From: Steromphala cineraria
Taxonomy: Eukaryota > Mollusca > Gastropoda > Trochida > Trochidae
Direction: 5' to 3'
Length of the DNA: 64,000 nucleotides
NCBI GenBank assembly: GCA_916613615.1
Contig: OU744730.1
Coordinates: 23,066,406-23,130,405, forward strand
Below the pieces are notes generated by a model. It made no database searches and was not told where the DNA came from. It saw only the letters and a program-made list of their open reading frames with translations. The translations under genes and the position numbers were made by a program. The stretch's first letter is position 1; the number at the start of each line of letters is the position of its first letter. This document shows positions 22,639-33,670 of the stretch, one piece after another.

Positions 22639-25024
22639 AGTTTAGTGTCAGGTACAGAACTAAAAACATCTACAGCGCAATGAAACGTGGTATATGGATA
22701 AATCAACTTGCGTAGATGTTCTTTGTGAGAGTTTCATATCATTTCCCGTAGTTTTAAAAAAATGTCGTGACCAATATTAGTTACAATGAAAAAGAATCCT
22801 CATGTTTAGGTTGCATTTCATAAAATTATTTGCATAGGTGATGACTACTTTCGACATAGGAAGGTTTGATGATTTAAATTTTTGGGGGCTGACATTTCTG
22901 ATGAATCTAAAAATAAACATCTTGATACATCAACTTTCAAGTAACGTTTAGAACAGAATACATCGCATAAATTAATATATATGTTCTTCAAGTGCTGCAC
23001 TGGATTTGCTTTTCCGTTCTTCGAGCAAACTTACTTTAAATCAGTAGGCCTAGGTGATTAATGCAGTAGTGATGTTTCAGAATCCGGGCAAGTTGGATTA
23101 AATGTTTTCCTCTTCAACGCTTAAAAGTAATTGAATAACAAATACTCTTGAAATGAGGGTTATTTCAAGATAACCACAAAATTGTTTTCCGCTGTACGAT
23201 TTGCATAGGAGTTTTGTTGGAATGAATATTTGCTATCACAGAGCACTCTCTTTTTACTAAGGGACATGAACGTGAGCCGATTGTGAAATGTGCTTTCTCA
23301 AGGAACACATTCATTGTGACCTTATTTTAAAACATAAAAACATATAAAGTATAAAATGTCACAAATGTTATTCTGGAACAAGATGTTTCAGTTTGAATTT
23401 AAGATTGATTGTCATTGTATACAGAAATTTGAAAGTAACGTGTTATGGAAATACAGCGTTTGTTGTGTTGATGTTCAGATTCAAGTTGTTTACATCATGT
23501 GTCCCCTTTACATAAGTTGTATGTATTAACAGAAATGGACACTTTTCCCTTTGACCCTCTTGAGTAAAACTGTACTTTAAATTATTAAGATACTAAACCT
23601 AAAACATATATGAACAGCTAGTGATAAAAAGATATGGGAATGGGCAGTGACTATCAACATTTTGCGATATAGGGTTCATCATATTAGCACTTGATGACTA
23701 ACATAAGACTTAAACTTTGGTAAGACCCATAGATGGAGTGGTCCTTTATTTTTTATGGTTTTTTTCTAAATTGTCCACCTACGCGAAATGTCTGGCAAAT
23801 TGTGTTTATGAGGTTTGATTAAAAGTTGCGGCGGGGTACATCACAGTGCATCACATGCACATATTTCTAGTTTTTTGTATGTTCAAAGATTTATTTTTCG
23901 TATTTATTGGATATGCTTGATAAAGTTCATTACTAACGTTGTAAGTGATTAATGAGGTTGAGATTGTCCCTTGACTCGCAATAATGATGGAGAGGAATGC
24001 CTCAGGAATCAGCTAGATATTCTTGTTGATTTTCATCTTCTTGACCATAAGATTGACCATGTTTGATAATATGAACTAAGAAGTTTTGTTGAACTAACAT
24101 AATGTTTTGCCTTTAAAGCATTTGCATGCATTTCATGGCATTGCTTAATCAACATTACCATACCATTTCCCTTTTGATATTGGCATTATTACAATACACA
24201 GCTGGGCATCGAAACCATCATTATATAAGCAGCAGGGGCCCATTTTCCCTCGATTAACTACAAGGTTCATTTTCTTTTTTATTTGATTTCCGAAGAGAAA
24301 TATGGAATTTTACAACGTGGAATTACAAATACGGTTTAGATCTATGCCCACTCCATTCATGATGCCAATATATATATGAAAATGTGGTAAATATGTAAAA
24401 ATATTGGTGAAAAGGTAATGTTATATCATCTTAAGTAAATGTCTCGTGACCAAGTGTCAAACAATGTCACGCACTTTCTTGCCATAAATATATTTTGGTG
24501 AGTATCCAGCACTTCATATGAAGGCTATATAACAAGAATTTGAACAAATTTCTCTCGCGAACAAGCTTTATTCTTTGATTCTCAGTGACGCATCATGGTG
24601 GAAAGGGTGACGTCACAAGCATTTCCACTGGCTTTTGGTAGTGAGAAAACTGTGTCTGACCTTCAACCTTCATGTACTGGGTTTGAATCACCCTGGAAGT
24701 TGAAATTGTATTTTCACCTCTGATACATTATTCAACTTGGCTGTATAATTTTGATAAATATATTGTTATCAAATTGCTGTATGGCCACATGTGCATGCAG
24801 GACGTGGCTTACAGCTTAGACTATAAACGCTAGTTAATGAAAAGCTTAGTGATATTATAGTTTGTGAGCTAAGAACATTAGCCGTTAAGAAATTTAAAGC
24901 ATGGAAAAGCAAGTTAATATTAGCATTTGTACACGTAAAACATAAAAAGTGTTGGGGGAAAAAGTAAAAAAACCAGTTTGTTATTGTGTCATATGTTGGT
25001 AACATCAATCTTTACTCATCCTTT
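22639..25024. other. Intergenic DNA with diverged duplications
   Basis: No gene. About 22970-23440 is a direct diverged duplicate of 26780-27250 (shared GGATT(A)AATGTTTTCCTCTTC, CAACGCTT and CAAAGTACTCTCTTT-like blocks). About 24120-24390 is a duplicate of 10740-10990. A perfect TGACGTCA lies near 24609. Confidence 0.5.
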
Positions 25025-25627
25025 ATTATCCCCCGCCACGAAGTGGAAGGGGGATATAGCTTTGGGCTCCGTCCGGCCGAGTTAAAGGGGACAGCTTTTC
25101 TCAGAAACTATTTAAGATAGGTTAACCAAATTTGCTGGGTATTTTCAGGGTATCAATTACCTTGATGGAGTTCGAAAATCAGAACCGCAAAATAATTTTT
25201 TACGGAGTTATTGCCCTTGTTTCGAGATTTTGGACTTTGTTTGAGGGAGTCGTCAAAGGGGACAACTTTTCTCAGAAACTATTTAAGATAGGTTAACCAA
25301 ACTTGCTGTGTGTCTTAATTGTATCAATACCTTGATGGAGTTCGAAAATCAGAACCGCAAAATTACTTTTTACAGAGTTATTGCCTGTGTTTCGTGTTTT
25401 GGACTCTGTTCGAGGATGTCCTCAAAGGGGACAACTGTTCTCAAAAACTATTTAAGATAGAATAACAACATTTGCACCGTGTCTTTAGGGTATCAATACC
25501 TTGATGGAGTTCAAAAATGAGGTAAATGCAATCACTTATTACAGAGTTACAGCCCATTTAGGAAAATATTGGGAGCTTTGATGAAAACTCATTTGGCGGG
25601 GGATGTTGATGACCATGTCTTCTTGTT
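25025..25627 (+). mobile_element. Hairpin-capped tandem-core element (type E3)
   Basis: It begins TATCCCCCGCCACG...GTGGAAGGGGGATATAG (hairpin). Three units of about 170 bp follow, each opening AAAGGGGACA(A/G)C and containing CTATTTAAGATAG and CCTTGATGGAGTTCGAAAAT. It ends with TTGGCGGGGGATGTTG, a short GAC/GTC hairpin and TTCTTGTT. No target duplication is seen. The core is unrelated to E1, E4 and E5 but the ends follow the same plan. Confidence 0.7.
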
Positions 25628-26054
25628 ATATCTGAGTTGTTGGAAATTATAAGTTAACGCCTTTAAAGCTTTATCTTAAGTTTTGATCTACTCAAGAAAC
25701 AGCACATTAGATTCAAGAAAGGTGTTCCTTACCATATATTTAGTCGTCAAAACGATGATTACAACCACAATCTGAGCTCGGTCGTTCTTTTATTTAATTA
25801 GATGCGAGTACGTTGTTATAAAAAAATCCGATAGATAGCGCAAATTGTAGCTGAATAATTATTCTACATCAAGAATTCATTGTAAAGTTTTTTACATATC
25901 TGAAGTTTTCCTCCTTACAAAGTCAACATTTCCCGTCAAATAAATGAAAATCTAAAAATAAGTGTCTTTAGATTTGTTATCCTATTTTCTTTTGTAGTAT
26001 TTCGATTTGTTGTACAATAAGAGGCAACGGTACGAAAAAACGTAAAACCACCCC

Positions 26055-26636
26055 ACTGTTTTGACCCCGTTTTCTAACCAACTTTTTAAGCCTGCGAGGT
26101 AGGTAGGTAGGTAGGTAGGTGAAATTAAGGGCGAAGTTTGGGCCAAGGATGACCTACATGCACCCGGCACTAGGGGTGAAGCCTGCGAGAAGAGTTGTCC
26201 TGGTTATCTCCCCTGTCTGGTTATCGCTAAGGGTAGAATGGGAGATGACTGTTTGGAGGCACTGTTTTGACCCCGTTTTCTAACCAACTTTTTAGGCCTG
26301 CGAGAAGAGTTGTCCTGGTTATCTCCCCTGTCTGATTATCGCTAAGGGTAGAATGGGAGATGACTGTTTGGAGGCAATCATACTTTGTGCAATCACCGAC
26401 GCTGTCCTGAAACCATCATTTTGGCAACTTTATCATGGCAAAGGCATTGTGATATGAACCACCCTTTTAAATGCGAGAAGCGTTGTAATTTACAACAATA
26501 TATTCAAATTTATTGTGGTGCACTTTGTTTCCGCCAGGGACAAATATCGGAAACCACGGATTTGGTCTAATTAGAACAGAGTCTTGATCAACATTTCATG
26601 ACCTGATCTGTCTGTTTTGGGAGAAAATTGGTGGCT
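26055..26636 (+). mobile_element. CATTCTC-type MITE, copy c (rearranged)
   Basis: The body matches copy a from GGGTAGAATGGGAGATGACT onward, through GATATGAACCACCCTTTT, to a decayed end near 26636. Its left part is a 115-bp tandem duplication. The second unit is 26261-26375. The first, 26055-26260, is longer because of an 80-bp insertion plus target duplication (26099-26189). The normal left terminus is lost. Confidence 0.65.
26099..26178 (-). mobile_element. Small SINE-like insertion with CTAC-repeat tail
   Basis: An 80-bp insertion is flanked by the 11-bp direct repeat AAGCCTGCGAG (26088-26098 and 26179-26189). On the minus strand it ends in (CTAC)n. The uninterrupted sequence exists in the sister unit at 26261-26375, so the insertion postdates the tandem duplication. 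Confidence 0.75.
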
Positions 26637-26639
26637 CCG

Positions 26640-27948
26640 ACTGTTGTCTTCTTACTTTTCGCATGATAGGTAATTTTGATATCGATATTCTATTTTGCAC
26701 TTATCATTTCTAAACAAATAAATCTTCTTTTAACACAAGCATAAAATCTTAGAACTTCAACAAGTGCCGCCTTACAAAACACAACTGGGATGCGTGTATT
26801 GTGTTCTCCTTGATCGATACCTTCGTTTAAATCTTTTCACGTTCTTCGACGAGACTTTCCTTAAACCCCTAGTTTCAGGTGATTGATGCAGCAGTGATAT
26901 TTAAAATCAATTTAAGTTGGATTTAATGTTTTCCTCTTCAACGCTTGAAAGAGTAATTGAATTGGAAATACTCTTAAAATAGGCTTATTACAAAACAACC
27001 ACAAAATATTTGTTCGCTGTCCGGTTTTCTTAGATTTATTGTGTTTGCAATATTGACAATCACAAAGTACTCTCTTTAACGAGGGGACGTGATCGTGAAC
27101 AGACTGTATAATGTTGCGCTTCTTCGTGGGAAATCGCATCCTCTGTTGGACATCAATTGCAATAAAACATGATGGTAATTCTACAAAAAGCTATATCAAT
27201 TTCAATTTCAAAATCGATTGTCATTACGATTATAAATTAAGAAATATGGGTTTTTCAAATACTCGTATTTGACATCTGTTTGCTATTTTGAAAATCAAAG
27301 TCTAGATGTTCAAGTGCACGCCAGTTATGATGCTTTATACTAAGCTGTTTCTTTCTGTCAGATTGTATTCTAAATACTCTTTGAAATAGGCGGACTTGCG
27401 TGTATTCAACGTTTCAACGATTCCTAAAATAATTCTGTCATCTAAATCTATTTTGATTTATTTTGGCTTTCCAGGCTTTTGCTATGTTTCACTCTCAATA
27501 AATGTCAGGTTTTAGTGGAAACGAAAAAAAATGAATTTTTTTTTTTTTTTGTATTATGTATACGTACATTTATGTATCATAAACGAAGCCGTTAAGTGAT
27601 GAATCGAAAAGGTCATATATAGCTTTATGAACACTGTATGATGTTATAGAATACACAACAATATAACAGTCATTATATAATGATCAACACATGAAATATA
27701 TTGCATGATAATCTTAACGTTAACGTTATGAACAGTTTATCATTTAATCATTTACGGCATTCAATATAAATAGTTAACCTCCGAATATATATTCTAAATA
27801 GCATTCCTGGAATCAAGCCTTGTATAGTGATGTTTCCTTTCAAGGGTACTTTTAACAAAATACAATAGAACGCTTTGTGTTTGGGTCGACAATAGCGCGA
27901 TGGTATTAAGCTCACATATCCTACATCAAATGATTTTCGGTTATGTTG
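26640..27948. other. Downstream flank of the dioxygenase gene
   Basis: Non-coding. Minus-strand AATAAA occurs near 27455, a possible but distant polyadenylation signal for the dioxygenase gene. About 26780-27250 is the diverged duplicate of 22970-23440. A poly-T run lies near 27536. Confidence 0.4.
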
Positions 27949-27996
27949 TTATTTGGTTCCATGAGTTTGTCCCGACCTCAACACCGTATCCTTGCC
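27949..27996 (-). CDS. Predicted terminal exon of the dioxygenase gene
   Basis: Exon 8 ends in phase 0 at AAG|GTGAGT. The first good acceptor found downstream is TTTTTATTTCAG just above 27996. It opens 15 codons in phase 0 (GKDTVLRSGQTHGTK) and a TAA at 27949-27951. If this exon is not used, read-through past exon 8 would give a different 15-residue tail ending at 28517. The splice-site quality favours the separate exon, but a 16-codon exon has little statistical weight. Confidence 0.55.
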   Translation of the reverse strand, partial: GKDTVLRSGQTHGTK

Positions 27997-30900
27997 CTGA
28001 AATAAAAATTCCTATGGCTTGAAACCATTTGATATAGAAACGAAAAAAATGACAAAGATTGCAAATGATAAATCAAGCTTGCAAGTAGATGATGACATTT
28101 GAAGTGACAGTTGACATACAGACATTGAGTACGCTGTTAGAGTATAAATGAAAGTATATACATTGTGTTGAACATGTTGTGAATGCTCTTTTGATTTTAA
28201 CCATTAAAGCGTTGACATTAATCAATGGTGAAATGTAAAGTTTTGAAAACAGTGTAAAGGACAGCGTAAAAATCATATTTTTTACATATTTATATCCCTG
28301 GTTTATGCAAACTTCATGATTAAACAACTCAAACTGTGTAATAATTTAATTAGCCTTTGTCCACAGACAAAACGTAAGAAATTTTACCGTGTTTGGTTGA
28401 TACATTTTGAGAATAAATGTGCGGGACACCTGAAAAAGTGGAATTGGTACCTTTATCTTAGAACCAATGCCAAGAAGACAGATATCATGCTTTAACGCGT
28501 ACTTGATACTAGTTTCTTATTGTTGAAAGGGTTTTATGGAGAAATAATGGATAAGGACACTCACCTTTTTGCCATGATCATGTCCAGCCTGTAAAAAAGC
28601 TTTCAGCATTGCGTCTGGTCTGAATGACGTCACAATTGCTCGTCGCAAATGTTCTGTGGAGTTGCCTTGTGTGTAGTGAAGTGTTCGTCCATGATGAAAT
28701 GTACACGACCCAGCTTTGATCTCGGCACACACCTTCTTGTCATCCTGAATCAGTAACAGTTCTTAGTACTCAAGGTTGAATCTCCAGAACTAAGCCAGAA
28801 ATCTCAACAAGAATGCAATTTTTGCCACGTTGCAGAATACACTACAGTAAACGTTTTTGTTTTACGTTTTTTTACCCAAGCGGTAAAATAGTGCTGCTGA
28901 CAATAAGTTAATTAAAACAGTAATCAGGAGGAGTTTTTCTCTGTGGCAATAATGTCTCACATTGATTTTTTCGTTTTCTGATTAACGAAGAACATGCAAG
29001 AATACCATTATCGTTATGAATTGGAATGGGTTTGTTTAACAAAAAGCTTACACCACTTCAACACGAGAAGAATCTGTATTCATGCAATATACATTATCAT
29101 TATACTTAAATATCAGTAGTCATGTTTAACGGTTAAAATTACCTCATTGGTTTCACATGTCAGCACATGACATCCTTCTTTCACTGGCTGATGTTTCCTG
29201 AGTCCCTTCTTGTGAGAACCAGGTACAAACCACATGCAGCCATTTTCTCGGTACGCATCGTCCAGGGCAGTCTGAAAAGGATTTTTTCACATTAAAGCAG
29301 ATCAATGACATTATAAGTAACCATTATCAATTATTCTAAAGGGGCCGTAGCACGTTCGTTAAGAGGAAATATAAGGTGATGTCAGGCAAATGAAAAATGG
29401 TTCCAATTGAATGACTAATTATTGAAACTAAATGAAGCAGTAATAAATCAAATATATAATGTAAAGTTCAGCCATGCGATTCATTTTTCTTACACACAAT
29501 GAATTAAAGGTGTTCACACAAAAATGGCTGCCATTTGACTATATGTAAGTCTTAATACTTTGTTCTCTGACTATGGTAAATTAGTTTGTTTAATGAGATG
29601 GTTGACACTATAACAAGATACATTTAGGATTTACGTTCAGATATCAGTGACAAATTGAAAATATAAAATTTTCCAAAAACGTGCTACTGCCCCTTTAAAA
29701 TGTATATACTTTTCATCATACGCTATTCAAAATACCGTTTCGTAATATCTAGTATATCTTTACCTTCAAATAATCAGGTTAATAATGAGCTCAATATGTG
29801 ATGTGTTCTGCACATATCAACTGCTTAAGAGGTGTTGAACATGACTTTTCTGAATGGTAACATTAAAGTAATGATTTTACCTGGAGTTTACCAATTCAAA
29901 TAAAATATTTAAATCATATTCATTTAATCACATCATATTTAGTTCACGTTTCTAGTACAGAAAAGGCTTGATGGGAAGTAAGCCAAAGATGACTTGTTTG
30001 CAAAGAAGACACTATTTCACAAATTAGAACTGATTTGAGGTCAATTCTTCACATCAATTAGATAACGTTTCAGACGCCCTATTGTACAGCGGAAACGTGA
30101 TTAGCAACAATGTCTGTTACCCAGCACATGAGAGCTCTTTTATCTGGAACTAAAGGCCAATATGACTCGTCTTGGTGCCAAGGTGTCGGAGTGTCCGTGT
30201 TAGGAGCCTGAAGCAAGCGGAAACAAGTATTAAGATTGAAAACTCTGCGACAGTGCCCTTCCTTAGGGCAACTCAAGTCAGTCCTGATTACTTCATGTTT
30301 CAGGAACTCTTGTAATAATAAGAACATCGGATATTCGAAACGGAATTGCTCTGGGATCTAAAAACCCAAAGCTATTAGCTTAATTGTGAAGTTATTTTTA
30401 TTTACACCCTTTGCCATTTCGTAAATGCAAAACATGCTAGCAGAATGATATCGATATTACTAAAGATTTCATTTCTCATGGGGCACTCCAAAAAATCTTT
30501 TAAGATTGTTCCATTAAAAAAAGAAATGATGACATTTATAAACGGATAATTTATAATGGTGTTGTGAAGTATTTTAAGTATAAGTTGAGTCATATCTTTG
30601 GCGATGATATCCTGAGCAATAGAAGACAAATATAAGCTAAAAATAGACGATGTTTTACACTACCTTCACCATAAGCATATCATGATCAAAGACGGTATCA
30701 TCACCAAGGAGACAGCGGGATATCGCCAGTACTCGTTCATGTACAGGACCCTTTAAAGATAAGGAAGATTATTAAAAATGACGTATCCCTTTTTACTTCA
30801 TTACACGTTCTGTCTGTAAAGAAAAACTCGTATGGCAAATATCTGTACTTTCGCATTGTCATAGTCATTATCCTACCCATTCTCTCCCCACAGAGGCAGA

Positions 30901-33014
30901 TCAATGTTGATACAGTCTCTGTTCTATTACGCCGAAATCCGTGGCTTCCGGCAGTTTCCCCTGGCGGAAAAAACTTTCATCACAATACATGTACATTTGA
31001 ATGTCTTTATCAAATGACAATGCTTTTCGTATGAAAAGGGTGGTTCATATCACAATGCCTTTGCCTTGTTTCAATAGCCAAAATGATGATTTAAGAACAG
31101 CGTCGCTGATTTCACAACTAATTTTGATTGCCTCCAATCAGGCATCTCCCATTCTATCCCACAAACTCGGCGTAATATAACAGAGGCTAAATCAACATGA
31201 CTTGATCTGCCTCTGTGGGGAGAGAATGTATCCTTCCATACAGATAATTACATTAAAGTGGTATCAAAATGAGGGTATGTCAAATACATCTTTCTTTTGT
31301 TTCCTTTTTAGATATCAGTTGGTATATTTTTCTAAATAAAGTAAACTTCGAACTTTTACTGTTGTTTCTTATTTAATAAAAGTCCTTTTAATTTGTGACA
31401 CATGACTTTTGCCGATGACGTTAGTAGAAGCATATGCTCTGATAAATGAATACCTGGTCAAAGTTCTTCACGTACAAACTCGGCCAAAGAATTTGACATA
31501 TGTTTTCAGCGTCAGTCCTCTTTTCCTCTGCAAAATAGAAGTTTCTATAAAAACATTCATCCAAATAACTATCGTTTTACATTTTCAATGTTTTTTTCTA
31601 TAACGACAAGTTATTGAAATCTAGCGGGATCCAATGCACAACCTCAGACAAAGGCAACAATGTTAATGACAATTCTACATTCTAAATTAATTTCTGTTAA
31701 GTTACTATTAACACAAATGTCAAAATACAATATGTGCAACTATTTGACTAACGCTGTTTATACCCGAGTTGCCGAGGTCGTGTCGATGATTTGATGTATC
31801 AATCTCTCCCGATAACATCTTTGAGCAGGAATCTAAAAAAAACAAGCAATTAGTAAAAGAAGCATGATTATATATGACCCTTTTAGAATCAAATATAACG
31901 CTGACTCTTTGTTTGTGACACTACAAATACAGTAAAGGTCATCAAAATTGAGCCGACAAAGTCAACAAGGTTCCAATGTTAAAAATACAAAGCGTAACTT
32001 TGAAAATATTGTCATTGTGACAGTGTAATTGCAAATTAGAGAAGTTTTATAAGATGAAGCAGTGTTTGATCTCAATATTTATGAACAATCAGCAAAAGCT
32101 GATTCATGATCATCGACAACCTAACAAATAAGACTGGATTACTTACCCTGATAAATCTCAAGTTCTTCTTGCGTTAAGAGATTGTTGACAATCTGGAGAA
32201 ATTAAATAAAGAAAAAGAAAATTAAAAATGAGTTGTTACATGAGGCACATTTAAGAATGAAAGCTAAGTGTTGCTTGACATTAATCCTACATATTCTCAA
32301 TATTTCTACAATGTTTTTACTTAAGTTTATTACCTAACCCTTGACGTAAAACATACAGAATCATACAGCGTCATCAGCGCTTGCTATATTTCTAGAATAA
32401 GAAAGTAGACTAGATTTAAAATACGCCTAACGAGTCAATACTTATTACTGAATTGTCGCTATTTGAATATGATGGTCTCTTATATTAACAAAAACCCAGA
32501 TCGATTTCGAAACTTGTTAAAGAATTACCAACGTATTTTTCAATAAACAGGAAATGAATAAAGAAACTTAATCGTTTGTGTTTGGTATATTTAATGAACA
32601 CTTTCAATTATCCGCTATTTAATGTTTAAAGTCAGACATTTAAAAAGGTTGTGTTGTTTAATGATTGAACGATAATTTAAAAATGATCAGAATCATTTGA
32701 TCGAAAAAGAGAATTATTAGAAAGCGTGTTTAGTCATTCCAGCTTCCTTGCGATGATGAAAATGACGAAAACAACTCTTGCCTTAAATATCCTGATTAAG
32801 GGCTTTCCCGTACGTATGGAATGTCGATTATGCCTTTAAACATATACAGTAAGTAAATGGTACATGGTGCACCCTGGAAATCATTTATACCATGAACGTT
32901 ATTTCTGTAGCGTACCAAATATCCATCTCGATCAAATTTGTCCCTCCACTCGGATGTCGGTTTGTCTTTAAGCCATTGCTGAGGCGACACGTCATTGGGC
33001 CACGTAACGGACAT
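27949..33014 (-). CDS. Phytanoyl-CoA dioxygenase (PhyH) family protein, nine exons
   Basis: Exons, 5' to 3' on the minus strand: 33014-32916, 32192-32147, 31832-31764, 31527-31454, 30750-30664, 30207-30121, 29271-29143, 28744-28565 and 27996-27949. All introns are GT-AG and all phases agree, giving 272 residues and a TAA stop. The family is Fe(II)/2-oxoglutarate dioxygenases that hydroxylate acyl-CoAs or other small substrates. Visible family features: a DGYL N-terminal strand (31-33); RHDLG near 67; TPTPWHQDESYW with iron ligands H136 and D138; NGCMWFVPGSH in exon 7; and, in exon 8, TLHYTQGN with distal ligand H220 and 2-oxoglutarate-binding R231, spaced 11 residues apart as in human PHYH. 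The start is the first ATG (context AAAATGT) after an acceptor that implies a 5' non-coding exon. No PTS2 or signal peptide is evident. The substrate is unknown. Introns carry two MITEs. The last exon is the least certain. Confidence 0.88.
29340..29694 (+). mobile_element. TTAA-flanked MITE, copy 3 (intron 6 of the dioxygenase gene)
   Basis: Inverted ends AGGGGCCGTAGCACGTT and ACGTGCTACTGCCCCT are flanked by CTAA (mutated) and TTAA. It lies wholly within the intron between 30121 and 29271 and does not touch the splice sites. Confidence 0.85.
30878..31228 (-). mobile_element. CATTCTC-type MITE, copy d (intron 4 of the dioxygenase gene)
   Basis: This complete 351-bp copy has ends CATTCTCTCCCCACAGAGGC and its complement. 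The flanks are TATCCTACC and TATCCTTCC, a 9-bp duplication with one difference. Its body runs opposite to copies a and f. It lies between exons 4 and 5 of the dioxygenase gene. Confidence 0.9.
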
Positions 33015-33025
33015 TTTGTACTGAC
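33015..33025 (-). promoter_or_regulatory. 5' UTR end and acceptor of the dioxygenase coding exon 1
   Basis: Immediately upstream of the ATG the minus strand reads TTCACATTTCAG then GTCAGTACAAA ATG. The acceptor means transcription starts in a separate upstream exon at a higher coordinate, which could not be located. Confidence 0.5.
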
Positions 33026-33612
33026 CTGAAATGTGAACATTATGTTACAGTAATGACACATATATTTGTAGAAATGGGTGTATCACTATCGCGACAAAGA
33101 TGCGACATGTTATCAACGTTGATAATATTGTGTCAGTACCTTACATTAATTAATTGTTCCTACTTACTCAAGGCCATGGTTCTGTATCAGCTGAAAAGAT
33201 TAGCTATAATGTCTTATCTCTCTCCGATAACCTCCTGACCTGGCCTGACTTTAAATATTCATTTCATGTTTCCGTGATAGGAATAACTAAGTCGATGATC
33301 CATGAGAGTGCCTGCTTTTCAGGTGAATTTCATCACGTAACTGATTGTAAAATGCATCAGTAAGTTGAACTGAGAAATTGACAAAGCGTTAAAGTTGTTA
33401 TCAGATAGGCACAAGATAGTAAAACTCCGGTAATATCTAAGTCATAAATGTAATGATTGTTATTTGACATATGCCGAATACATTCGTCGATTACATAACA
33501 ACACATTACATAATTAATTCTCATTGATTAAACATTATTAGCCAATTACTGAATTTAGAATCGATTAATTATAATTGATAAATCAAACTCGGTTAAACGG
33601 ATAAGTACAATT

Positions 33613-33670
33613 CAGTCCAAGTAAACCTAGCCTCAATAATACTTTATTGAGACTAGGTTTACTTAGACTG
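33613..33670. repeat. Short hairpin, 27-bp arms
   Basis: Arms 33613-33639 and 33644-33670 pair with two mismatches around a 4-base loop. The arms contain AAGTAAACCTAG and its complement. It could be the remnant of a tiny inverted-repeat element or, if transcribed, a hairpin RNA. The loop is shorter than is usual for animal pre-miRNAs. Confidence 0.85.

Noticed and set aside
24605..24620. TGACGTCA palindromes here and near 18886 and 52888 as CRE promoter elements
   Set aside because: Single 8-bp matches are expected by chance at this scale and none sits at a known gene start.
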